Part shown: positions 46,001-58,000 of the stretch, piece by piece
Layout: every line of letters starts with the position of its first letter
Numbering within the stretch: position 1 is the stretch's first letter
NCBI GenBank assembly: GCA_025200525.1
Contig: CM045762.1
Coordinates: 1,674,001-1,738,000 of the forward strand
Reading direction: 5' to 3'
DNA length: 64,000 bases
Origin: Camellia lanceoleosa
Lineage: Eukaryota; Streptophyta; Magnoliopsida; Ericales; Theaceae
Notes under the pieces: model-generated
Told to the model about the DNA's origin: nothing
The model's input: the letters and a program-made list of their open reading frames with translations, nothing else
Databases searched by the model: none
Program-made: the position numbers and the translations under genes

Positions 46001-49000
46001 GCAGATCCAAAAGAAGTAACCTATGCTGAGAGGCTAACAAAAATAAAAGGAATTTTGTCTGGAGAGGGTTGGTTTTGACCGACCACACACCGAATGCAGG
46101 CATACACTTGCTCAAGAGAGAGAGAGGTTGGATTGTCTGCAGGTGAGTTGTTCCACCAGACTGAGCCTTGTCCATCAATAACACCTTTACCTCTGATTGT
46201 AATCCCTTGGAGCTTTGTGAATTCAAGCCATTGTAGGGTACCAGATCCCCAAGCGTCAGAGCTTGTAATAGCAATGATCTTACCATCCAACTGAAATACA
46301 ATGTTTGATTTACAATTAGAGCCTGAGAAAGAGATGGGTTTGAGTAGGAACACAGAGCCTGACGGAACCACCATTGTCGATGCCTCCACCTGACAAGCAT
46401 CTGCCCACGCAGCTTCAAATGCCTTTGTGTCGTCTGTATTTCCATCACCCTTGGCACCGTAGTCTAGTACATTGAAGTTGACAGAGTTTGCACCAGTTTG
46501 TAGCACCATCCTAGAAGGCTCTGCTTGCATCGTGCGACCCTCTTTCATCAACCTTGACACACGACCACCACCATTCCAGCTGAGCTTCCCTTCTCTAGCA
46601 ATGCAAGTACCATAGTTCAATGACCAGGCTAGCAAAGCAATGAGAAGGGCAAATGCAGGACTTCTTACACTAAAGTTCCTTCTCATCTTTCTATGAGAGA
46701 GAGACAGAGATGTGAAGTCCTTGAGGAGAGGGAGTTCTAGACTCCAGTGGGTTGAAGAAAGGAAATTTCAAGCCTCGTTTCATAACCCTCAAATCCAATT
46801 GCGGAGAGTTGGAAGATGCAGGGAATTGAAGGTATGTGTAGAAAATTCCAGCGGGCAGCGAAGGCAAGGTTGCCGGCCGGCTGCCCGCCGGTGAGAAAAC
46901 AAAATACAGGCCTAAATCTTATGGCTCTGATACCATGTAGAAAATTTATGTATTGATAATATTGATTGTTATTGATTGATTGATTTATGAAGACCATATT
47001 ACACTCCTTATATAGGAGAGAACAAGAGCTACCATTTGTGCCACTAAGAGCCACTATCACCACTAAGAGCCACTATCTATATCCTTACATATTATATACA
47101 TCCACTACATCCACTATCTAGATCACTAACTACATCCACTATCTAGATCACTAACAATACATTACATATAATATACTAACAATACTTGATGTAGTAGAAT
47201 AAACATCTTTAAGAACAAAATGGTTCTTATGTATGTGTCATTAGTTTTTTCTATCAAGTGTTTGTTACAATCCCACATCGGTTAACATAGGCAATGACCA
47301 TGTGCATATAAGCTTCTTGGGCATCGTCCCCTCGGTAGTTGGTTTTCAAGGGTGAATTCTACCCAAGGGTTAATATCATTTGGTATCAGAGTTAGACACC
47401 ACGTCGAGTATGGGATCGAACACCTAAAAAAGGTATCAAATACTGATAGTTGAGTGAAGCCACCAAAAGGGAAAGGGCTACCACTGGATCAGTGTCAATA
47501 GAATGGGCCGTAGACATCAGCTGTAGAGTGTGGTGGTATTTACAATCCCAAATTGGTTAACATAGGTAATGACCATGTGCATATAAGCCTTCTGGGCACC
47601 CTCCCCTTGCAAGGCGGTTTTTAAGGGTGAGTTCTACCCATGGCTTCGTATCAGTGTCTCATTAGTTGGGTTAAGTGTCCTATTAGTTGTAGTTGTTAGT
47701 GGACTTGATCTATAAATAGGTGATGTAATCTCAATTTTAGGAAGTTTTTGATTGAAGAATATAGATATTATGCTCTAATTGGTCAGGTTTTTAGCCCTAG
47801 GAGGGTCTCTCTCTCTCGATTTCGGAGCTTAGATTGCATTTTCTTTGCATCAACCGCCATCATCAAAAGAAGCTCAAAAAAGATTAAGTCATGTTCCCTC
47901 CAACAATCCCAGAGATTTACACCTCACTACTTCTGTTGATTTTAATTGTGTATTTACCACAAAGTATTGAATAAGGTGCGGATACATTAATATGTATGAA
48001 ACAAAATAATTTGAAATTCAGTAAATAGTGCAAGGTGAAGTCATAACATTTGCAACCAAAAAACAAAAAAAGAAAAGTCATAACATAAGCAAGGTACAAA
48101 ATAGTTGGCATAACTTTCTTCGTTAAGTTGATGATTAGATAGCGCTTTTGCAAGATTTAAATAATAATTTGGAAAAAGCTTGCTACAAGATTCAACTTTT
48201 ATACCCTTCAAATGCCAAAAGAAAGTGTCGCCTTCCTAGCCATTCCCTCTTAGATTCATAGAATCCATCATTAGGTGAACCAAGCCCATCCTTTTGCTTC
48301 TCATCAAGCAAGGTAGATGCATACTGCACATAAATACCAAGTCACAAATTTTGTCTGGTTATCGAAAATGAAAAATGAAAAGACAACTTATCCACTATTG
48401 TCTTTTCTTGTTATTTTTTGTTTGAGGGGGAATATAGAGTATACCTCCCATGTGATCCCACGATCCATTGTGAAAGTAAATAGCATAGTGGATGCCCCGG
48501 ACATATGATCAACGTGAACGGTCTGCACGAATATTGAAATTAATATATATATGTTTAAAATGGAACTAATAAGAGCTCCATGAGAAGCTTAACCTTTGGA
48601 GTCCCTTGTAGTTCAATAATGTTAGCTTTCATATCAACAATGCCAGAGTCAAAATGGCCTTCACTACGTGCATTTTGAATGAGAAGTTCAAGGATGCTGA
48701 CAAATAACTCGAAGAGCCTGTGTTTCAGTGGCATTTTTATTATTATAAGCTAATCTAATTGAGCAAGCACATCAAATTTCAACCAGAGAAAGGGAAAAAA
48801 ATAAAAAAAAGAACAAGAACAAGAAAACTGCAGACCTATTTTGGATTTCGGGTGGCAGTCCCAGGAGCCGATTAAGGAAACGTCCAACATCATGCATGTC
48901 TGAATCAACTATACGGCCAGAAAACTTTGCAGAGTCCTTCCCATTACCTGCAGCAAATAATACCAAACTGGAAGTCATTCTCAAATTGCACTAGCTATTC

Positions 49001-52000
49001 ATGAACTTAAGAGGCATATTCCAGAGAATTTCTCATGATACATACCGTTCATTGATCCCATAAGTTTGATTGACAAAACCAAAATGAGGATAAGTTTGTT
49101 AGAAAATACTTCAGAATCTAGGGAGTTTAGGCTAACTGACTGAAAGAAAGAATATTTAGTGTAATATGAGCAAAAAAATACATGAGAACATTGAAACTTT
49201 TTTTATTTTATATCTCAAGGTGTCCGGGCTAGCTTACCCGCACCTCGACTAATCCATGGGGCCCAATCCCACTGTCCACTAGTGAGGGGCCCAATTAAAG
49301 CCAGAGCAAAGCTCCGTATGGACTAACCCAACACAACGATTGATAGCCGAGAACATTGAAACTCAATGACCAGTTTACACCTTAAGAGTGACATTTCAAC
49401 ATCCTGGATCAATAACCCATGAGTGGAGAGTAAGGACAATGTCATAGAGCAAGATGGATGAAGTGGAAGATTTCTTCAAGATGTGGCACAAAGATTGAAG
49501 AGAATATTGTCCATGATGAATGAGACAGAGTAGGCCAATAAAGAGCAGAATATTCAAAAAATGTGTCGAGAAGTACATTGGTATGAGCATTAAACCAGAC
49601 AATATTTCAATGAGAATTACTATTAACCCAAAAAAACCCTTGTTATCGTACGTTTGACTCTCACCGCATAAAACTTGCCCCAAGACGCCTAATCCATTTG
49701 ATCCTGAGCATTTTCTTCCATCCCTCCTCTCCAACAGTAGCATTTCCCATATATTGCTAGAAAATAAAAATAAGAACTAATTGTATTCATGAGAAGCTAG
49801 AAGGGGCACTATTGAATAAAAAGTGAAGTCAACTGAGATATTTTTGTCGTATGCAATCATTTCAAGTTGAGTGTGCTAAAATGGTAAGAGGTAAGCAGGA
49901 AAGGATGTGAGTTGAATCTCTTCAGACAAATCATGATTTCCCTATATGTAGCTTTACAAAAAATGGACTAGAGAAAATAGATCCATGTGGGCAATCTCAA
50001 GTAATTGGGAAGATGGCTTGTTGAGTCAAGTGCGAAGTTATCCTCAAAACATTATCAAATGATGGCTGAAACACTTAGATGCCAAAAAACGACTAGTTGT
50101 TTTAGATATATTTGAATTAGGAAATGTAAAGATGAATGGAAGATGATAACTATATTTTAATATTCGTTTTAAAGTCAAGAAGATGAAAAAATAAATAAAT
50201 AAATAAAACAACGAAACTACAAACACCTTCTTCTTTTTACAAGAAGAATATCATTAGAAAGACATCAAGGGAAGGGAACATCCCTATACAAAAAGCGTAA
50301 TTAACAATTAATACCTTTATTTTAATACTAACACCTTTAACGAAATAAACATAAAACTACTAGCGCCTTTATTTTACTGAACTTCAATGTGACAGTAATT
50401 CCATAAAGATTACCAAGAATTGTGTCTCTAACTACTCCCACAGAAACAAGAGCAGCTTTTCCCTTGACAATAAAATCTTGAAGAGTTTCTGGTTTCTCGT
50501 ATGAACAACCTGGAGGTAGAACTGGCAACATATCCTGAAAAACCTAAAATTAATTTCAACAAATTTCACAACCCCCTTCCCTTCTTCCAAATGCACAAAT
50601 GAGGCCAGGGTGTCACTTCGAAGTAGGAGGCAGGTACAAAAACTATCAAGGAAACAAAAAAGGTATCAAAAACCTGCTCCATGATTCCTCTATACATCAC
50701 CATTAGGGCCCGTTTTCCATAAGCACTGTCATAATTATAAGCACTCAGAGTGGGTCCAGCCCTGGAAACAGAATTAAGATCGATGTTGTAATGGTTTCAC
50801 AACAATGAGTATTACTACTGAGCTTACTTTTTTACACCGAAAACAATATACAACTAACCTACGGTCTCCTTGTGTTAACGCTCCAAGAGTTTCCAATCTC
50901 TTGGCAACAATGGATGCAAATCGGCGTTCACCTCCAAGATTAGTAAAGAGTAACCTGCAAAGAAGAGAATAGACACCAACATGATTAACTTATTAAGCAT
51001 AAAAGAGAAAATATACCAACATGAGTAACTTATTAAGAGAGCAAAGAGTTGTTCCATTACATCTATGATAAATATGGAACTTTATAGTATCTCCATGTAT
51101 CAACTTATGCCACCCTTACCTTATAATTAATAACACCATTCATTTCGCCAAAAGAACAGAAGAAAACGGTAACCATTCCCAGCATTCCAACTGATGCCGA
51201 AGAGAAGTCACAATGGTAAGAGAGTAATGGCAACATGCAACCTAAGAGAGCCTCATCCCAGTTCTATGGTCAGCTATCCTCTTTGTTTCGTCATTCAATT
51301 TATTTCCATGAGGGACAACCAAGCGGTCATTCATAACCATTCCATTAGCATAGACTGATTTATGCCTTGGTAGAGGAGGAAATTCTATGAAGTCCAATAC
51401 CGAAGGTTGTGGAACTATTGATGAAGCAATATGCCAATGCCTTTCCTAAAGACCTTCCCCTCCAATGCGAGACATTCAACATTGTATTGATTTGATTTCC
51501 AGCTCTATTCTAGCAAATAAGGCAGTGTAACGAATGAGTCCCAAGGTACATAAAGGACTACACCGTCTAATTGAAGGAGTTGTTAGAGAAGGTTTAAGTG
51601 AGGGAGAGAGCATGAGCCCTTGTGTTGTGTCAACGTTACTAACACCTAGAGGGATGGTCATCACCCATGTGCATTGACGGTAGAGGGCCATAAACAATTT
51701 TATTGTGAAGTATTGCGTTCCAATTCCTCGACTTGACAACATGTTGAATATGCTAGTGGGTTCAAAAGCCTTCTCAAAGATAGACTTAAACAGTAGTTAT
51801 CACCAAATCCTAATCCATCCTAGAGATGAATGGAAGATGTCTTTAAACGAGAAGGGCTTTATGAATTGTTGGTAATACCTTTTGTCATGTCTAATGCCAC
51901 AAACACATTTATGCAAGTACTAAATGACCCAAGTGTTAAAAAACCATTCATTGGCCATTGTATAGTGGTGTATTTTGATGATATCCTCGTGTATAACCCT

Positions 52001-55000
52001 TGTTTAGAAGATCCTCTGTCTTTTTAAAGGAAGTGTATGTTACTATAAGATCAAAAGCTATTGCAAAATTTAAAATGTCCTCTTTAGCCTTGTTTCGACC
52101 ACCAAAGCCATATCCATCATGCATCCTCTCATATCTTTTCCTACATAAACATTGCAATCTCTACCTTTAATTATCTTCTCTCCTGGTATCTCAAGCATTA
52201 ATTCATCTGTTTGATCCCAGAATTATCCTCTAACATGTTCAACCAATCCTACTTGGGGTGCATATGCATTAATCACATCAATTATATTTCATCCCACTAC
52301 AAGTTCACTTACCATTATTCTCTCTTTTTTCTCATTACAGTTACTTATCTTTGAAGTGTTTAGCCACTAATATTCCTATACCATTTCTCCATCCATCTTT
52401 TCCGGTACAGTAAATTATATACCCACAATATTTTCTATTTCCTTTGCTTTCTCACCTATCCAATTTGTTTCTTGTAAACATGCTATACTAATAGTATCTA
52501 TTAATTCCATTGCTTTACCTATTAATGTTCCTGTATTCCAAGTTCTTATGTAAACCTATAATTCTGGACTAGCTCCTTTATCTGTACTTATCCAAAGAAG
52601 CAAGGACCCATGACTATATTTCATGGCACAAAGGCAGGCATAACAACAAAAGAGACACTGAAGCATTGCCATAAAATAAAACTAAAAAGTGCATCCTAAT
52701 TGGTTTGTGGTTGTAAACTTCTTGCTAATTCTAAGGAAATATATGTAAGACCAATAACATTTTATGATATGAAGTGTTGAATAGTTAAACAAACCAAAAT
52801 GAGGATGCTGAGATGGATAAGTGTTCTCACACACACACAGAGAAAGAGAGAGGGGGGGGGGGGGGGGGGGGTGTGGTTTGATTATCTAAGAATTAACCAA
52901 ATCAACAAAAAAAGGAGGCATCAAAGCATTAAAATTTAAGCAAGAGAATTTAAATGGAGGTGTGTATGTCAAGTGTTGCGTGATTGTAAAATTCTTGCTA
53001 AGTCAAGGGAATGTATATAAAACTCATGAAGTGTTGGACAGTTAAACAAACCAAAAATTCATGTTACTGTAATGAAGATGCTGAGATCAACAAGTGGTCA
53101 GAGAAAGAGAAAGAAAACACGATCATCCAAGAATCAACCAAGGATATAGTCATATATAGCCTTATATAGAGTGAAATATAGGCGATAAGCGCACTAGCTA
53201 AACCCAATTAATTGGGACAATCTTGTTGAGTTTAATTAAGCTGAATTATGATAACTGCTCTTATCCAAAAAATGTAATCGAATTAGAACAAATGACAAGA
53301 TGACAAAACCAGAAATGCTAAACCAACCTATACTCAGGTGCAGAAGCTTGATTTGACCGATGAGTTCTCCCAAATTGTTGAATGGCTCGGTCTGCACTCC
53401 AAGGTAATTCTAAAGTTAAATGAACTCTTCTTCTCTGGCATTAAAACAACAAAAAGTCAATTGGCAAGAATGAACAAACAAGCCAACTTGAAGAGAAGTC
53501 TGTATACCATATTGTATTTTAAGAGTTCTCTCTTAAATCATTAGTGGACAGAAGCATTCAACTTTAAATACCGTGATGAATTCATACAATGAAGCAATCA
53601 AATTATACCTGATTTACTGCTCTTCTATCCGCTTGCAAAGAAACACCAGCAGATCCAGCTTCAGAAATGATAGCGACCAGCTTTTTGTCATCCATGAAGA
53701 GTTGTTTCTCATGCATATTGACCATTTCCATGGTTACTTCCTTGCTAAAGAAGCAGAAGAAATTTTAATTTAGCCACCACAAAATAAATCAAGGGTTATT
53801 TAAGTGGAAAAAAAATGCCTAAACTCACGTGTTCCGTGCCTGATAAGTGACACCTTTTCCATCAGAGGTCCTAACGAGCATGCGTCGCCTCCCTGTAATT
53901 TCTGCAACTTTATCAGGCCCTCCAAGCTGCACAAACATTACAAGTCACTATAAGAAAGAGCTTAAGCAGAAATATATATTTCAATGTGAAAGCTTTACCA
54001 CAAAATGGACACTAGTGCCCAGGAGAGAGAGAGGGAGAGAGAGAGAAACCAGATCCTTCTGCAGTTACCTGATCAATAATGTCATCCAATGGATTGTTCG
54101 GAAGATCCAAATTACGAATTATCTCAAGAATTTTCGATTTGCGCTCCATAGCTCCTTCATACCTATCATCATGTTTATATTAATCATATTAAAATTTCTA
54201 CAATATGTCGATTGAGGGGGGAAAAATGCCACCAACACTGCATGCCAAACAGCTGAAAATTAAAAATAATACATTTCACCACATAAGAAAAGATAAACCA
54301 AAAGGGAAATGATCATTTAGCTAAAAGGCTCATACAGTCATTTAATTAAATTTAGAAAAATGCCATTTCCATTTGTTATTCTTTTTTTTTTTTTTGGATC
54401 TCTTCTGAAGCCACTTCAGCTACCAATAATGCTTTGTCCTTGCCCTTTTTGCTCCTTATGCCATTATCAATTTACTTTACTGCCATTTCTGTATAACATT
54501 CAAACATTTAAATTAAATATTAAAATGTATTTCTTTGGGGTTAAGTGGATCTTGAGGAAATTTACATAGTTACCTACATTATTGGCTAAAATTTTCAAAA
54601 GAGCAATGTTATACATAATCCCATGTCTTATCTCCTTTTCTCACTCCTAGACACAAAATAATGGGGCCCACATCCATAAATGCATATGAGACCCACTCAC
54701 TTGTGTCTTGGAGTGAAAAAATGAGATAAGAAATAGGATTATATGTAGCATTTTCCTTTTCAAAATGTTATAGCACAACACTACTAAATCTAGATATATC
54801 ATGTAACAATAAGAAAAAGTGCAGTTGGTGGACAGAAGTAATTTCTACAGCTAATCTGCAAATTGTGGCTGTTGTGCATCACACATTCATCGTGAGCAGC
54901 TGAGGAAGGGACACTAGCTATGTAAATGAGAGAAATGTATACAATGCAACCTTTTTTTTAAGTATACTATGCACCCTCTGTCCCCACAAAATATCCCTTA

Positions 55001-58000
55001 ACAAAAGGAGAAAAAGAGATTGGTATGGAAAAACTAATTTCCACCTTCCTCGGGAGACCTTCACAAGTTTAGAGTGGATGGAAATGTATGAAGCATGGAC
55101 ACTTCAAAATAGGTGTCATAGCAATGTTGGACACGGGGACACGTATGGGACACGCCAAATGGCGTGTCCCTTTAATTTTTTTTTTTTTTTTAAAGGGCGC
55201 ACGGCAAGGACACGCCATTTTAAATTTTATATTTATTTTTTTTGCAAGGGAGGGACATGCTGGGAACACGCGTGTCCAAATATGGATAATCTATTAGTTT
55301 GCTTAAATTTAGTGGTTTTTATATTATATATATATTGAATTAATTTTAGTTTTTATTAAATTTGATTGTTTGGTAACATAATATTAATCTACATAGCAAA
55401 TATATATAAATAATTTTTTTTAAAAATTGTTGTGTCCCCTGCCGTGTCCATGTTCCCATTTTTTTGAAATCACAGGGTCCTATTTCCATATCCATATCCA
55501 TGCTTCATGGTGTGAAAGTGACAGCAACTCTCCTGGCTGCCCTTCTTATTTTTTACAATGTATAAAAGAGCCACTAAGTTCATGTTGTTTTGAAAACTAA
55601 ACAACAGCCAAACAGTTAACTTCTAATATATTCAATATCCTATAACTCCAATGGTGAATTAAGAATAACTACTTTGCATAAAATCTGAATTGTTAGCAAC
55701 ACTAACAACTCCCTAAAAAGTTTCTTAGATTGATAGATTTGATCTTGAATTGTCATACTAACATCAAGGTCCCAGCTACTGGTAAAGGACCACCTTGAGC
55801 AATAGAAAATGGTAAAGGCAGAGAGAGAGAGAGAGAGAGATGAAAACCTCTTCAACAGTTCTGCTAAGTAGACATGATTTGCTTGGATATATTCATCAGT
55901 TTTTATCTTGCATGAATGACAAGACCAATCACCAGCTACTGCATCTACCATAGGTGGGACTAAACATGCAGGATGTACGCGCTGACCACAACAGGAGCAT
56001 TGGAGCAATTTTTTTCTTTCCTACATTGAAAGATAGGCACTCAAACCATTTAATAATGTCAATGAAAAGAGAAATATAGAGGGAAGAGAAAACAAATACC
56101 TCTTCGGAATTGCAAATTTCACAGATCTGAAACTCATCATCAGATTCAGTAGATTCATTTTCAGAATCAGCTGCATTGATCAAAAAGAAATTTACCAAAA
56201 AGAAAGGTAACCATTGCCACAATTTGTGCCCAAGTAAAACACAGAAAAGCATCATACTGATTAAGCAGACAAGCCCATAATAACAAAGTATGACCCAAGA
56301 CTACAAATAATGTAGATCTATCAAGTAAACAAGCCCAGCCCTAGCAGCAATACATGCTATGAAACAATATGTTTTGAATGAACAATCACACAGTTAAACG
56401 AACTAACAAAGAATAAATAAATAAGACATTAATGAGGGTAATGGAGTTATAATTATTGTTGTAACACCAAAGAGATAAAGGTTTGTTTTCAGGTACTTTG
56501 ACCCAACCCATTTTGTATAACTGTAAACCCTAACCCAGTATTTTGGTCCATACCCCAACCCAAACCTAAAATACACTCTAGCATTCCAACCAAATCAGCA
56601 AACCCAAGCCACCCTTTGTTAGATAGCTTGATATACATTGTTGGGTCCATTTCCTAACAACTTAGGCTTTTGGGAAAATTGGTAACTTAACATGATACCA
56701 AAGCTCTAGTTAAGAGAGGTCTTGGGTTCAAGTCTCTCCGTTAACATTTGATATTATGTCCCCGTTCCATTTCTTCCTCCCTCTTGGTTGTTTGGTTCTC
56801 TGTTTGTCTCTCCACGTGCAAGACGGGCACGTAAGGGAAGGTGTTAGATAGCTTGATATACATTGTTGGGTCTATTTCCTAACAATTTAGGCTTTTGGGA
56901 AAATTGGTAAATTAACACCCTTTACCCTACCCCAACCAAATAAGAGTAACTGTAATAACCCTGACCCGTAATTAGCTATTAATCAATATTTAAGGATGTT
57001 AATGAGTGGATTAAAATGAACTATGGGATTAATATGTAATTTGTATCATAATTGGCTTTTATTTGCTACCCATAGTAATATCTGATGAAATTCCACTTTA
57101 AAATGAAATTGAAAACCTTATCGACATCCAAACCCGGAATTGTTTATATCAATATGTTAATTGGAATTTTTAGAACCTTATTGCATATTTAATTAAAATA
57201 TGATTGGGTATGATTAAATTAGATTAAATGAGCTAATTAAAGAGTTGGACTTATTTACAGTTTTGCCACCTAGTGGCCAAATCCATACAAAACACTTGGA
57301 GCCTTCTTGCATTCAACAAAACACATTCTTCAGCCACATTTCTTTTGAGAACAAACGTTTGAGAGAGAGGGTGAGGGGAAAATTCTGATATAACATTCTA
57401 GAGAGAGAGGGAGAACAATTCTAGAGAGAGAGAAGGAGGAATTCAAAGAAAAATTGCAGATTTTGCTTGTACTCACCAAGATTTTGCTAAAATAAGTGAG
57501 ATTCAAGACTATAGGTATGATTTCAACCACTACCTTGTGAGCCTAAGTCACTTAACATGAAATTCCTTTAAGATTATGGGTTTAATCATGTGTTGGAGCT
57601 TAGAATGAGGGTTTGTAGCTCAAATCATGCATGCATGCATAAATTCTTGCATTTTGTAGTTAATTTCATAAAAATCTACATGCATGTTTACATATGGGTT
57701 GAAGACCATGATATCATCTTCTTTTCCATCAAATTACCAAGTTTGATCATGATTTGGAAGGTTTAAAGTGGGAGAAGGTCTTACATGTCATGTTCATGAA
57801 GTAAAATTTGAGTTTCAAGTTGTTTTCTTGCATGCATGTCCACACCATTGATTTAATCCATGAGTTCATCTTATTTTACCTCTAATCCTCAGGTTTCAGG
57901 TTGTTCTATGGTGTTTGATCATGTTTTTAAGAGGTTTGAAACAAGAAAAGTCCATGCATGTGGTGTTCTTGAGCATTCACCATGTTTTGAGTTGAAAGTG

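Larger units (their letters stand above)
43672..47181 (-). mobile_element. Non-autonomous LTR retrotransposon (element 2), 3510 bp
   Basis: LTRs 43672-43907 and 46936-47181 start TGTAG(G/A)AAATTTATG and end AATATACTAACA. A perfect target duplication ATACT flanks it (43667-43671, 47182-47186). The PBS (TGGTATCAGAGCC on the minus strand) adjoins the right LTR, and a polypurine tract adjoins the left one. No gag or pol. The interior, read on the minus strand, has a leader hairpin (46891-46848), a polygalacturonase fragment, an antisense RPN2 fragment, a segment shared with element 3 and tandem repeats (44005-44530). Confidence 0.92.
36673..48204 (-). other. FGT1 giant intron, 11.5 kb
   Basis: Bounded by donor ..GAAGG/GTATAA (48205/48204) and acceptor GTGCTCCAG/TTC (36673/36672). 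It holds an LTR fragment (37590-37757), a hAT element (37968-38951), an unclassified repeat (39060-40316), LTR elements 3 and 2, and a solo LTR with a nested TRIM (47187-47835). A lone TIR motif GGGTAAATTACACAAAC sits near 36947. Confidence 0.85.

Noticed and set aside
56020..56100. Possible separate PHD-finger gene on the minus strand
   Set aside because: The exons join in phase to upstream and downstream FGT1 exons, so they are part of that gene.
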